From contig CAZMOZ010000004.1 of NCBI GenBank assembly GCA_964568145.1, positions 1 through 64,000 of the forward strand: DNA of 64,000 nt. The letters are read 5' to 3'. The stretch comes from DSVZ01 sp964568145 (GTDB lineage: Bacteria > Verrucomicrobiota > Verrucomicrobiia > Limisphaerales > J093). Shown piece by piece: positions 18,029 through 26,752 of this stretch. A model generated the notes under the pieces. That model searched no databases. It was not told the origin of the DNA and was given only the letters and a program-made list of their open reading frames with translations. Position numbers and translations under genes: made by a program. Positions within the stretch are counted from its first letter, which is position 1. Each line of letters begins with the position of its first letter.

Positions 18029-18345
18029 GTTCGGCCGCCATCAGCCGCGAAGCGGAGATCGAGCAGATGATCCGCGCCTGCCTCGCCCGGTTTGCCGGCG
18101 AGCTGCGCGGCTACCGGGTGATCCTGTTCGGCTCGCGCGCGACGGGCGCCGCCGGCCCGCTGGCCGATTTCGACTTGGGCGTGCTCGGCCCGGAGCCGCT
18201 GCCCCTGGACACGTTCTACCGGGTGCAGGACGCGCTCGAGGAACTGCCCACCCTGTACACGGTGGACTGGGTGGACCTGCAGCGGACCTCGCCCGAGTTT
18301 CGCCGGAGCGCCCTGGAAAACTGCCGCACCCTGTATGAGCCCTGA
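18025..18345 (+). CDS. MNT-type nucleotidyltransferase (HI0073-like), pair 1
   Basis: Minimal nucleotidyltransferase of 106 residues. VILFGSRATG followed by ADFDLGVLG gives the GS...DxD active-site pattern of the MNT family, which transfers AMP or similar groups. The GTG start overlaps the epimerase stop (GTGA), so it is translationally coupled to a sugar gene. Its own stop overlaps the downstream HEPN-type gene by 11 bases. Such pairs are known as toxin-antitoxin modules in which MNT modifies the HEPN protein. Confidence 0.82.
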   Translation: MSSAAISREAEIEQMIRACLARFAGELRGYRVILFGSRATGAAGPLADFDLGVLGPEPLPLDTFYRVQDALEELPTLYTVDWVDLQRTSPEFRRSALENCRTLYEP

Positions 18346-18724
18346 GCCGCTGCTGGCCGATTTCGTGCGGGCGCTGGCGGCGCTGGAAGACGCCCTGGCC
18401 ACGCCGGCCGAGGACGACGTGCGACGCGCGGGGTGCATCCAGTACTTCGAGTTCTGTTTCGAGCTGGCGTGGAAAACAATCAAGGCCGTGGGCGTACGCT
18501 ACGGCCTGGCCGATCTGCACTCGCCCCGCGGGTGCCTGCGACAGGCCTGGCGTCAGGGCTGGATCGAAGCCGAGACACCCTGGCAGAAGATGCTCGAAGC
18601 CCGCAATCTCATGGCCCACACCTACGACGCCCGGCGGGCCCTGACCGTTTACGAAAGCCTGCCCGGGTTTCTGGCCGAGCTGCGGCGTCTTCACCAGGTT
18701 CTGAGCGCGCTGCCGGCAAAATGA
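18335..18724 (+). CDS. HEPN-like nucleotidyltransferase substrate-binding protein (HI0074 family), pair 1
   Basis: All-helical partner of the preceding nucleotidyltransferase, 129 residues. CIQYFEFCFELAWKTIKAVG is the hallmark N-terminal segment of the HI0074 family. MLEARNLMAHTYDARRA contains R-N-L-M-A-H-T-Y, the RX4HXY pattern of HEPN ribonuclease toxins, intact here. The overlapping arrangement predicts equimolar expression. The pair sits between sugar genes without disrupting them. Confidence 0.82.
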   Translation: MSPEPLLADFVRALAALEDALATPAEDDVRRAGCIQYFEFCFELAWKTIKAVGVRYGLADLHSPRGCLRQAWRQGWIEAETPWQKMLEARNLMAHTYDARRALTVYESLPGFLAELRRLHQVLSALPAK

Positions 18725-18742
18725 GCTGCCTGCCGTTGTTCC

Positions 18743-19882
18743 GTGCATTTCATTGACCTCAAGACCCAGTATCGGCGCTACCAGGCCGAGATTGACGCGC
18801 GCCTCCGCCGCGTGCTCGAGCACGGCCAGTACGTCCTCGGTCCGGAAGTCGGCGAGCTCGAGGCCGCGCTGGCGGGCTATGTCGGCGTCAGGCACGCCAT
18901 CACCGTGGCCAGCGGCACGGACAGCCTCGAGATCGCCTTGCGCGCGCTCGGCATCGGCCCCGGCGACGAAGTCATCACCGTGCCCTTCACCTGGATCAGC
19001 ACCGCCGAGGTGATCGCGCTGGTGGGCGCCCGGCCGGTGTTCGTGGACATCGAGCCGGCCACGTACAACATCGCCGTGGACCAGGTCGAGGCGGCGATCA
19101 CGCCCCAGACCAGGGCGCTGCTGCCGGTGAGCCTGTTCGGGCAGATGCCGGACTACGACCGCTTGAACGCCATCGCCGCGCGGCACGGCCTGCCGGTGAT
19201 CGAAGACGGCGCGCAGAGTTTCGGCGCCACACAACGCGGCCGGCGCAGTTGCGGCGTGACGACCATCGGCAGCACCAGCTTCTTCCCGGCGAAACCGCTG
19301 GGCTGTTACGGCGAAGGCGGCGCGCTCTTCACGAACGACGACGGTCTGGCCGACAAAATGCGCGCCATCCGCACACATGGCGGGCTGCAACGCCACCACC
19401 ACCCGTTGCTGGGCATGAACGGGCGGTTCGACACCCTCCAAGCGGCGGTGCTCCTGGCCAAGCTGCCGCACTTGAACGACGAACTCGCCGCGCGGGAACG
19501 GGTCGGCGCCCGCTATTCCGACTTGCTGCGGGACGCCTGCGACGTGCCGGAGATCGCGCCCGGCAACACGCACGTTTATGCCCAGTACACCATCCGCGTG
19601 CCGGACCGCGACGTCGTCGCCGCGCGCCTGAAGGCCGCCGGCATTCCGACCGCCGTGTACTACCCCAAATGCCTGCACGAGCAGCCGGTCTTCGCCGGGC
19701 TCGGTTACCGGCGGGGGGATTTCCCGGTGGCCGAAAAGGCGGCGGACGAAGTGCTGAGCCTGCCGATGCACCCGTTCCTGGAAGCGGCCGACCAGGAGCG
19801 GGTTGTTTCGGAACTCCGGCGGGCGCTGCCGGCTTCGCGGCCGGGGCCGGCATCTTCTGCGGCAGTGAGACTCGGTTCCTGA
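18743..19882 (+). CDS. DegT/DnrJ/EryC1 PLP aminotransferase (WbpE-like)
   Basis: PLP-dependent sugar aminotransferase of 379 residues. ASGTDSLEIALRALGIGPGD binds PLP phosphate, VIEDGAQSFGA provides the cofactor-stacking Asp region, and STSFFPAKPLGCYGEGG carries the Schiff-base Lys. The start FIDLKTQYRRYQAEID is typical of WbpE/VioA-type enzymes that aminate 3-keto or 4-keto UDP sugars. With the WbpA-like enzyme upstream, a 3-amino uronate is possible, though the WbpB and WbpD partners of that path are not seen. Start GTG 18743, 18 bases after the HEPN stop. Confidence 0.88.
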   Translation: MHFIDLKTQYRRYQAEIDARLRRVLEHGQYVLGPEVGELEAALAGYVGVRHAITVASGTDSLEIALRALGIGPGDEVITVPFTWISTAEVIALVGARPVFVDIEPATYNIAVDQVEAAITPQTRALLPVSLFGQMPDYDRLNAIAARHGLPVIEDGAQSFGATQRGRRSCGVTTIGSTSFFPAKPLGCYGEGGALFTNDDGLADKMRAIRTHGGLQRHHHPLLGMNGRFDTLQAAVLLAKLPHLNDELAARERVGARYSDLLRDACDVPEIAPGNTHVYAQYTIRVPDRDVVAARLKAAGIPTAVYYPKCLHEQPVFAGLGYRRGDFPVAEKAADEVLSLPMHPFLEAADQERVVSELRRALPASRPGPASSAAVRLGS

Positions 19883-19901
19883 ATCGTCGGTTCCAAAACT
19901 T

Positions 19902-20885
19902 ATGAATGACGCGAAGACCGTGTTGGTGACAGGTGGGGCGGGGTACATCGGTTCAGTGCTGGTGCGGGCGCTGCTCGCGCGCGGCTATCGGGTCCGGGTT
20001 CTGGACCAGCTTCTGGCCGGCGGCGAATCGCTGCTGGAGGTCCTGCCTGACGAACGCTTCGAATTCCTGCGCGGTGACGTGCGCGATGCCGCCACCGTGG
20101 CCCGCGCGGTGGCGGGCTGCCACGCGGTGGCCCACCTCGCCGCCATTGTCGGCGACCCGGCCTGCCGCGCGAACCCCGACCTGGCCCGCAGCACGAATCT
20201 GGACGGCAGCCGCCTGCTGCTCGAGGCGGCGATCCGCGCGCGCGTGCCGCGGTTCGTCTTCGCCTCCACCTGCTCGAACTACGGCAAGATGCCGGACCCC
20301 AACGCCTGCGTGGACGAGCAGTCGCCGCTCGCGCCGGTCTCGTTGTACGCCGAAACCAAGGTGGCCTTCGAGCGGGACTTGAAGGCGCGGGGCGACGCCG
20401 ACGGCATTGCGACCACGTCCCTGCGGTTCTCGACCGTGTACGGCGTCTCGCCCCGCATCCGGTTCGATCTCACCGTGAACGAGTTCACCCGCGAGCTGGC
20501 CCTCGGGCGGGAGCTGGTCATCTTCGGCGAGCATTTCTGGCGGCCGTACTGCCACGTGCGCGACCTCGCGGGGTCCGTCATCACCACGATCGAGGCCGAC
20601 GCGTCCCGGGTTGCTGGCGAGGTCTTCAACGTGGGTGACACGGCGGAGAACTACACCAAGAAGATGATCGCCGAGGCGCTCCTGCGGCAGGTTCCCGACG
20701 GCCGCATCCGGTACGTGCCGCGCACCGAGGACCCCCGCGACTACCGGGTGAGTTTCGAGAAAATCCGGCGCGTCCTGGGTTTCCAAATCAGCCGGCGCGT
20801 GCCTGACGGCATCGCCGAAATCCTGCGCCTGCTCCGCAGCGGGCTGCTGAGCAACCCCGACGCCCCGCAGTACGCCAACGTGTAG
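19902..20885 (+). CDS. NAD-dependent sugar epimerase/dehydratase (SDR)
   Basis: Extended SDR of 327 residues. VTGGAGYIGSVLVRALLARG binds NAD, FASTCSNYGK supplies the Ser and Tyr-like segment, and SLYAETKVAFE is the YxxxK pair. It lacks the signatures of PseB/FlaA1 4,6-dehydratases, so its product is uncertain: a sugar nucleotide 4-epimerase or reductase is likely. It precedes the nonulosonic-acid-type genes by 19 bases and may supply their substrate. Confidence 0.8.
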   Translation: MNDAKTVLVTGGAGYIGSVLVRALLARGYRVRVLDQLLAGGESLLEVLPDERFEFLRGDVRDAATVARAVAGCHAVAHLAAIVGDPACRANPDLARSTNLDGSRLLLEAAIRARVPRFVFASTCSNYGKMPDPNACVDEQSPLAPVSLYAETKVAFERDLKARGDADGIATTSLRFSTVYGVSPRIRFDLTVNEFTRELALGRELVIFGEHFWRPYCHVRDLAGSVITTIEADASRVAGEVFNVGDTAENYTKKMIAEALLRQVPDGRIRYVPRTEDPRDYRVSFEKIRRVLGFQISRRVPDGIAEILRLLRSGLLSNPDAPQYANV

Positions 20886-20904
20886 GCGCGCGCGTTGCCC
20901 CGCC

Positions 20905-22023
20905 ATGCAGGTCCCGTTTTTCGAGCTCAATTACGGCCCGGAAGAAACCGCGGCGGTCGTGGCCGCCCTCGAGTCCCGCTGGATTTCGATGGGCCCGCGC
21001 TGCGCCGAGTTCGAGCAGCGCTTCGCCGCCCGGCACGGCGCCGCCCACGGCATCGCCGTGGCCAACTGCACCGCCGCCCTGCACCTGGCGCTGCGGATTT
21101 GCGGGGTGGGCCCGGGTGACGAGGTTATCGTGCCCTCGTTGACCTTCGTGGCCACGGCCAGCGTGGTCCGGATGCAGGGTGCCACGCCGGTGTTTGCCGA
21201 CATCACCTCGCTCGACGACTGGACGCTCTCGGTCGAGGACACCGCCCGCAAAATCACTCCGCACACCCGCGCCATCATCCCCATGCACTACGGCGGCTTC
21301 GGGGCGGACATGCCGCGGCTGTGCGCGCTGGCCCGGGCGCACGGGCTGCGGGTGATCGAAGACGCCTGCCACGCGCCGCTGGGCCGGCGCGACGGCCGGA
21401 CACTCGGGACCTTCGGCGACTTCGCCTGTTACAGCTTTTACAGCAACAAGAACATGGCCACCGGCGAGGGCGGCATGATGCTCACCGGCGACGCCGACTT
21501 GGCCGCCCGCGCCCGGCTGCTCCGCGCCCACGGCATGACCGCCACCGCCTACGACCGCGAACGCGGCGCCGAGTTCTACGACGTGGTGGACTGGGGCTAC
21601 AACTACCGCCTGGACGACATCCGCGCCGCACTGGGCCTGGCCCAACTGGCCAAGCTCGATGACGACCTGGCCCACCGCGCCCGGCTCGTCGAGCGGTACC
21701 GCCGCAACCTCGCCGGCCAGCCGGGCCTACACCTGCCCTTCCGCGACTACCCCGGGCGGCCCAGCCACTATGTGTTCGGCGTGCTCACCGAGCATCCCGA
21801 TCGCCGGGCGTTGCGCGAGGCGCTCAAGGCCCGGGGCGTCGGCACCTCGATGCACTATCCGCCCGTGCACCAGTTCGCCTGTTACCGCGCCGCCGGCGCG
21901 CGCCTGCCGCTGACCGAGGAGGTGGGCCGCCGTCAGGTTTCCCTGCCCCTGTTCCGGGCCATGACCCTCGAGCAGGTGGACTATGTCTGCGAACAGCTCT
22001 GCGAGTGCCTGCGGCGGGATTAA
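20905..22023 (+). CDS. DegT-family aminotransferase (PseC/LegC-like)
   Basis: PLP aminotransferase of 372 residues, probably adding a 4-amino group to a 4-keto-6-deoxy nucleotide sugar. GIAVANCTAALHLAL and VIEDACHAPLG are the cofactor regions and YSFYSNKNMATGEGGM holds the catalytic Lys. WGYNYRLDDIRAALGLAQL is the family C-terminal signature. Its place directly ahead of acyltransferase, PseG-like, NeuB and CMP-transferase genes makes it the amination step of a nonulosonic-acid path. ATG 20905; the next gene starts five bases after the stop. Confidence 0.88.
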   Translation: MQVPFFELNYGPEETAAVVAALESRWISMGPRCAEFEQRFAARHGAAHGIAVANCTAALHLALRICGVGPGDEVIVPSLTFVATASVVRMQGATPVFADITSLDDWTLSVEDTARKITPHTRAIIPMHYGGFGADMPRLCALARAHGLRVIEDACHAPLGRRDGRTLGTFGDFACYSFYSNKNMATGEGGMMLTGDADLAARARLLRAHGMTATAYDRERGAEFYDVVDWGYNYRLDDIRAALGLAQLAKLDDDLAHRARLVERYRRNLAGQPGLHLPFRDYPGRPSHYVFGVLTEHPDRRALREALKARGVGTSMHYPPVHQFACYRAAGARLPLTEEVGRRQVSLPLFRAMTLEQVDYVCEQLCECLRRD

Positions 22024-22027
22024 AGCC

Positions 22028-22672
22028 GTGAACGGAAGCAACACCGTGAACGGCGACGCCGCCGCACCACCTCCGCGCGCCCTGTTCCTGGTCGGTGCCA
22101 GCCTCGAACTGATTGACCTGGCGGAGCAATTGGGCTGGCAGGTGCGCGGGGTCATTGAGTCGCACCCGGCGGGCGCGGACTATCACGGTTACCCGGTGTG
22201 CGGCGATGACGCCTGGTTGCTGGCCCAGCCCCTCGCACCCGCGGAGCGTCGCGTCGTCATCGCCCCGGACCTGCCGGCGGTGCGCCGCCGGATTTTCGAG
22301 CGTTACGCCGCTGCCGGCTTCGAGATCGTGACGTTGAATGCCGCGCGGGTCAAACCGGGCACCATGCTCGGGCCCGGGTGCGTGATCGCCGAAGGCGCGC
22401 ATGTCTCGGTGAACTGCCGGCTGGGGCAGGGCGTGCGCCTGAACTGTCGGGCCAACCTCATGCACGACTGTCGCGTGGGCGATTTTTGCACCGTGGCGCC
22501 CAATGCCGTGGTCTTGGGGCGCGTGACGCTCGAGGACGAGGTGTACATCGGCGCCAATGCCACGATCCTGCCCGACCTCTCTGTGGGCCGCGGCGCGACC
22601 GTGGGCGCCGGTGCCGTGGTCACGCGTGACGTGCCTCCCGGCCGGGTCGTCAAGGGCGTGCCGGCCCGTTGA
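22028..22672 (+). CDS. Sugar N/O-acyltransferase, NeuD/PglD-like
   Basis: 214 residues. The N-terminal part (FLVGASLELIDLAEQLGWQV, then GVIE) is the Rossmann-like binding lobe of the NeuD/PglD family. The C-terminal half is a left-handed beta-helix of hexapeptide repeats (GPGCVIAEGAHVSVNCRLGQ...VTLEDEVYIGANATI, then GAGAVVTRDVPPGRVVKGVP). The catalytic His is likely in NLMHDCRVG. It would acetylate the 4-amino sugar made by the previous enzyme or the final nonulosonate. Start GTG 22028; the spacing to both neighbours is only a few bases. Confidence 0.85.
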   Translation: MNGSNTVNGDAAAPPPRALFLVGASLELIDLAEQLGWQVRGVIESHPAGADYHGYPVCGDDAWLLAQPLAPAERRVVIAPDLPAVRRRIFERYAAAGFEIVTLNAARVKPGTMLGPGCVIAEGAHVSVNCRLGQGVRLNCRANLMHDCRVGDFCTVAPNAVVLGRVTLEDEVYIGANATILPDLSVGRGATVGAGAVVTRDVPPGRVVKGVPAR

Positions 22673-22676
22673 AACG

Positions 22677-23726
22677 ATGAACGCGCCGGACCTGGTCTTT
22701 GTGTGCACGGCGGATGCGCAGGTGGGCTTTGGCCATCTGCGCCGGTGCCTCCATCTGGCTCAGCAGCTTCGTGCCCGAGGATTGCGGGTGGCGTTTGACG
22801 GCAGGTTGGACGCCGCGGCGCGCGATACCTTGCGCCGGGCGTTGCCCGACGTGCCGGTGCTGGAACCGGTCGGACCGGCCCCGCTGGCGGTGGTGGACTG
22901 CATGTTCGACCCGCAGGACCCGGATTTCTACGACCGCGATTTCCTCCGAATGGTGGCCGCGCGACACGAACGCGTGGTGGTGATCACCAGTTCCCGACAC
23001 GCGCCGCCGGACCTGCCGGTGACGGCGGTGGTGGGACACATGCTCGAGCCGGTGACGGCGCCGGCCTACGAGCTGCACCGCGGGCTCGAATGGGCGCCCG
23101 TGTCCGCCGAAGCGGCCGCCTGGCGCGACACCCCGCGGGAGTTTCCCGACCCACCGCGGCGGGTGCTGGTGGCTTTTGGCAACTGGCACGACCCGGCCGG
23201 GCTGTACCTGGCGCTCGAGGCCTTGCGGCAAACAGGTTGGGCAGCGACGGTGCAAGTGCTCCTGCCGCCGGCGTTGCGGCCGCACACCGAAGCGCTGCGC
23301 GCAAGGGCCGCTGGTCTTGCCCTCGAGGTCTTCACCGAGGTGCCAAGCGTTTTCCCGCTGTTGGGCACGGCGGATGTGTTGGTGGGCAGTTACGGCAACC
23401 TGACCTTCGAGGCGCTGGCCGTGGGGCTGCCCGCCGTGGTTGTGGCCCTCAAGCCTTTCATGCACGCCTACGCCGAAGTCCTCTCCCGGCAAGGAGCGGT
23501 GGTCAACGCCGGATTGGTGGAGCAAACAAGTGCCGCCGCGCTGGCGCGCCGGCTGGCTGGCCTGGACTCGGCAACTCGCCGCCGCCTCAGCCACACCGGC
23601 CGGACTCTGGTGGACGGCGCGGGGCTGACGCGCTTGGCTGACTTGCTCGCCCGCTACGCCCGCCCGGCAGTCAACCGGTCAGCACCGGCGCCCGCGGTGA
23701 ATGCGTCGGCGCCGGCCGCCGCCTGA
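22677..23726 (+). CDS. PseG-like nucleotide-sugar hydrolase (GT-B fold)
   Basis: 349 residues resembling PseG/LegG-type enzymes that remove UDP (or GDP) from a di-acetamido sugar before condensation with phosphoenolpyruvate. VCTADAQVGFGHLRRCLHLA is the conserved N-terminal GT-B motif with the G-x-GH-RR pattern of PseG. A C-terminal lobe contains LVGSYGNLTFEALAVGLPAV. The position between acyltransferase and NeuB matches that step. ATG 22677 lies four bases after the previous stop. Confidence 0.8.
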   Translation: MNAPDLVFVCTADAQVGFGHLRRCLHLAQQLRARGLRVAFDGRLDAAARDTLRRALPDVPVLEPVGPAPLAVVDCMFDPQDPDFYDRDFLRMVAARHERVVVITSSRHAPPDLPVTAVVGHMLEPVTAPAYELHRGLEWAPVSAEAAAWRDTPREFPDPPRRVLVAFGNWHDPAGLYLALEALRQTGWAATVQVLLPPALRPHTEALRARAAGLALEVFTEVPSVFPLLGTADVLVGSYGNLTFEALAVGLPAVVVALKPFMHAYAEVLSRQGAVVNAGLVEQTSAAALARRLAGLDSATRRRLSHTGRTLVDGAGLTRLADLLARYARPAVNRSAPAPAVNASAPAAA

Positions 23727-23736
23727 TTTTCCGCGC

Positions 23737-24813
23737 ATGAGCCTGTTTCCCGATTCCCGCGTCCGGGTGATTGCCGAAATCGGCATCAACCACGACGGCT
23801 CGCTCGACAAGGCCCTCGAGATGATCCGCGTCAGCGCCGCCTGCGGGGCGGACTTCGCCAAGTTCCAGTTGCTCAAAGCGGACGAGATGTACTCGCCGCA
23901 CGCCGGCACCTACCGCAACGAAAGCGGCACGTACAACATCCGCGACGTCATCCGCGCGGGCGAATTGCGGGCCGGCTGGCTGGACCGCCTGACCGCCGCC
24001 TGCCGCGAGCACGGCATCGGGTTTCTCATCACCGTGTGCGACGAGGCGGGCCTGGAGGAAATCCTGCCCTACCGGCCGGCGCTGCTCAAAATCGCCTCGT
24101 ACGAAATCAGCCACCTGCCGCTGTTCGAGCGGCTGGGGGCGCTGGGCATCCCGATCATTTTCTCGACCGCCTGCGCGCGCTTGGGCGACATCGAGGAGGC
24201 GCTGGCCGCCTACGGACACCCGGAGCAGGCCTGCATCATGCACTGCAACGGCAGTTACCCCGCGCCGCGGCACATCGTGAACTTGCGCGTCCTCCAGACG
24301 CTGCGCCTGGCCTTCCCGCGCTGCGTGATCGGCTTCTCGGACCACACCCGCGACCCGGTCGAGGCGCCGGTCGGCGCGGTCGCCCTGGGCGCGCGGGTGA
24401 TTGAAAAGCACATCACCTTGGACCGCCGTTCGCCCGGGCCGGACCACTCCTTTGCGATCGAGCCGGACGAACTGCGGCAACTGGTCGCCGCCGTGCACGA
24501 GACCGAGCGCCGGGTGGCAGCCGGGGAAAACATCGCGGTGGACCCGGTGCTGCTGGGCGACTCGGCCAAGGTGGTGCACGCCGAGGAAGCGTACCTGCGC
24601 GGCTTCGCCTACCGGAGCGTGTTCACCCGTCGCGCCATCCGGGCGGGCGAGCGCTTCACGCGCGAAAACCTCGCGGTGTTGCGCAACGGCCAGCAACCGC
24701 CCGGTCTGCACCCGCGCGAGTTCAAGAACTTGTTGGGACGCGTTTGCCCGCGCGACCTCGAGGCCGGTCAACCGGTGACCTGGGACAGCCTCCTGGGCCC
24801 GTCCGCCGCCTGA
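23737..24813 (+). CDS. neuB: Nonulosonic acid synthase (NeuB/PseI/LegI family)
   Basis: Condenses phosphoenolpyruvate with a six-carbon amino sugar to a nine-carbon acid. VIAEIGINHDGSLDKALEM at the N-terminus, FAKFQLLKADEMYS, MHCNGSYPAP, VIGFSDHTRDP and VIEKHITLDRRSPGPDHSF are all NeuB-family blocks of the TIM barrel with metal and PEP residues. The C-terminal part (about 285-345) is the SAF/antifreeze-like domain (RGFAYRSVFTRRAIRAGERF). 358 residues, usual length. The start is ATG 23737; this gene is the key evidence for a nonulosonate path. Confidence 0.93.
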   Translation: MSLFPDSRVRVIAEIGINHDGSLDKALEMIRVSAACGADFAKFQLLKADEMYSPHAGTYRNESGTYNIRDVIRAGELRAGWLDRLTAACREHGIGFLITVCDEAGLEEILPYRPALLKIASYEISHLPLFERLGALGIPIIFSTACARLGDIEEALAAYGHPEQACIMHCNGSYPAPRHIVNLRVLQTLRLAFPRCVIGFSDHTRDPVEAPVGAVALGARVIEKHITLDRRSPGPDHSFAIEPDELRQLVAAVHETERRVAAGENIAVDPVLLGDSAKVVHAEEAYLRGFAYRSVFTRRAIRAGERFTRENLAVLRNGQQPPGLHPREFKNLLGRVCPRDLEAGQPVTWDSLLGPSAA

Positions 24814-24848
24814 GCGGGCGCTTGTCCCCGGCCGCCGCTTCTCTGGCC

Positions 24849-25904
24849 ATGTCGGAAACCCTGCTCGATGCCTTGCTCGTGCCGGAGCAGGTCACCCTGC
24901 GTGAGGCCATCGTCGCGCTCGAGCGCAACCACCAGGGCGTCATCCTGGTGACCGACGCCAACCGCCGCGCGCTCGGCCTGCTGACCGACGGCGACGTGCG
25001 CCGCCTGGTGTTGCGCAACGTCCCGTTGGACGCGCCGGCCCGTGAGCACGCGAACGCGAACTTCATGTTCTGGCCGGTCGGCTCGCCCCGGGAAGGCGCC
25101 GTGGCCGTGATGCGCCAGCGGCACCTGCGCCATTTGCCGGTGCTCGATGCCGAGGGCCGGGTGGTGGACGTCGTTTGCCTGGACCAGATCAACTACCAGA
25201 CCTTCGACAACGAGGTGGTGATCATGGCCGGCGGCCTGGGCACGCGCCTGCGGCCCTACACCGAGCGCTGTCCCAAGCCCATGCTCGAGGTCGCCGGCAA
25301 ACCCATGCTCGAACACATCCTCGAAGGCCTCCTGGGCCAGGGCTTCAGCCGCTTTTGCCTGTGCGTAAATTATCTGGGCGACCAGATCGCCAATCACTTC
25401 GGTGACGGCCGCCGCTGGGGCGCCAGCATCCGCTACGTGCGCGAGCCCCGCCGCCTCGGCACGGCCGGCGCGCTGGGGCTGCTGGACCCTGCGCCCGCCC
25501 GGCCGTTTCTGGTGGTCAACGGCGACGTGCTCACGCGCGTCAGTTACCGGCAGTTCCTCGAGTTCCACGAGCGCCATCACGCCGCTGCCACCGTGGCGGT
25601 GCGCGGCTACGAAATCCAGCTTCCCTACGCGGTGGTCGAAGTGCGGGACAATCTCGTGGCGGGCGTCGCCGAGAAGCCGGTGAAGTCCTACCTGGTCAAC
25701 GCCGGCATCTACTGCCTGAACCCGGACGTGCTGCCGCTGGTCGAGCGCGGCACGCCGCTGGACATGCCCGACCTGCTCGAACGCGTGCGCGCCGCCGGCC
25801 GGACCGTGGCCGCCTTCCCCGTGCACGAGGACTGGCTCGACGTGGGACGCCCGGACGACTACCGCTCGGCCCAGACGATGTTTGGCGAACCTGCCGGCCG
25901 TTGA
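24849..25904 (+). CDS. CBS-domain nucleotidyltransferase (PtmE-like)
   Basis: 351 residues. A CBS pair fills the first 115 (VTLREAIVALERNHQGVILV...GLLTDGDVRRL; HLRHLPVLDAEGRVVDVV) and an NTP-transferase domain follows, with VIMAGGLGTRLRPYTERCPK near residue 125 and Asp motifs VNGDVLTR and EDWLDVGRPDD. This layout matches PtmE, the glucosamine-1-phosphate guanylyltransferase of Campylobacter legionaminic acid synthesis. It therefore hints that the pathway uses a GDP-linked sugar rather than UDP, as in the legionaminate route. Its stop overlaps the next start (TGATG). Confidence 0.85.
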   Translation: MSETLLDALLVPEQVTLREAIVALERNHQGVILVTDANRRALGLLTDGDVRRLVLRNVPLDAPAREHANANFMFWPVGSPREGAVAVMRQRHLRHLPVLDAEGRVVDVVCLDQINYQTFDNEVVIMAGGLGTRLRPYTERCPKPMLEVAGKPMLEHILEGLLGQGFSRFCLCVNYLGDQIANHFGDGRRWGASIRYVREPRRLGTAGALGLLDPAPARPFLVVNGDVLTRVSYRQFLEFHERHHAAATVAVRGYEIQLPYAVVEVRDNLVAGVAEKPVKSYLVNAGIYCLNPDVLPLVERGTPLDMPDLLERVRAAGRTVAAFPVHEDWLDVGRPDDYRSAQTMFGEPAGR

Positions 25905-26647
25905 TGCCGTCGCGGCCGCCAGCGCCACCAATGCTCGTTGCCATCATTCTCGCTCGCGGAGGGAGCCAGCGGGTGCCGCGCAAAAACGTGCGGCCCTTCT
26001 GCGGGCGCCCCATGATCGCGTGGCCCATCGCCGCCGCCAGAGCGTCCGGAGTGTTCGACGCCGTCCTGGTATCCACCGAGGACGAGGAAATCGCCGCTGT
26101 GGCCATGGCGCACGGCGCGGAGGCGCCGTTCCGGCGGCCGCTGGAACTGGCGGACGACCGCGCGGGCACCCTGGCGGTCATGGCCCACGCCGTCCGCTGG
26201 GTGGAGGAACACCGCGGTCCGGTGGACCTGGCCTGCTGCATTTACGGCACGGCCGCGTTCTTGCGGCCGGAGTTTCTTCAGGAAGGCCTGGCGTTGCTGC
26301 GCGCGCGACCGGACGCGGATTTCACCTTCAGCGTGACCTCGTACGGGCACCCGATCTTCCGCGCCTTCCAACTCGCCGAGGACGGCCGCGTGGCGATGTT
26401 CTGGCCCGAGCACGAGCGGTCGCGCTCGCAGGACCTGCCGGCGGCCTGGCACGACGCCGGCCAGTTCTACTGGGGTCGTCCGGCCGCGTTCAAGGAGCGC
26501 ACAGGCATCTTTTCCGCGCGGGCCTACGGCGTGGCCATCCCGCGGCATCTGGTGCAGGACATTGACACGCCCGAGGACTGGGAACTGGCGGAACGGATGT
26601 TTGCCGCCCGGTCTGGCGAGGACGCTGGCGCCGGGTGTCGCGCGTGA
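25904..26647 (+). CDS. CMP-nonulosonate cytidylyltransferase (NeuA/PseF/LegF family)
   Basis: Activates the nonulosonic acid with CTP. VAIILARGGSQRVPRKNVRP is the conserved CTP-binding start, ..DAVLVSTEDEEIAAVA holds the second block, and ..TAAFLRPEFLQEGL, ..SVTSYGHPIFRAF and ..HLVQDIDTPEDW are typical of the pseudaminate/legionaminate version. 247 residues from ATG 25904, which overlaps the previous stop; the internal ATG 25931 begins right at the fold and may be the true start. Confidence 0.9.
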   Translation: MPSRPPAPPMLVAIILARGGSQRVPRKNVRPFCGRPMIAWPIAAARASGVFDAVLVSTEDEEIAAVAMAHGAEAPFRRPLELADDRAGTLAVMAHAVRWVEEHRGPVDLACCIYGTAAFLRPEFLQEGLALLRARPDADFTFSVTSYGHPIFRAFQLAEDGRVAMFWPEHERSRSQDLPAAWHDAGQFYWGRPAAFKERTGIFSARAYGVAIPRHLVQDIDTPEDWELAERMFAARSGEDAGAGCRA

Positions 26648-26752
26648 ACGGCCCTCGCGATGCCCGGACGCCCCTTCAACCTGCACTATCCGCTGTCGAG
26701 TCCATCCCTGAATAGTCTGCCTGGTTGCCGATGTTGGAGCTTGCTGCCGCCC

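Noticed and set aside
18041..19948. 635-codon minus-strand frame opposite the first nucleotidyltransferase pair and aminotransferase
   Set aside because: Antisense shadow; the + strand genes have catalytic motifs and overlapping operon spacing.
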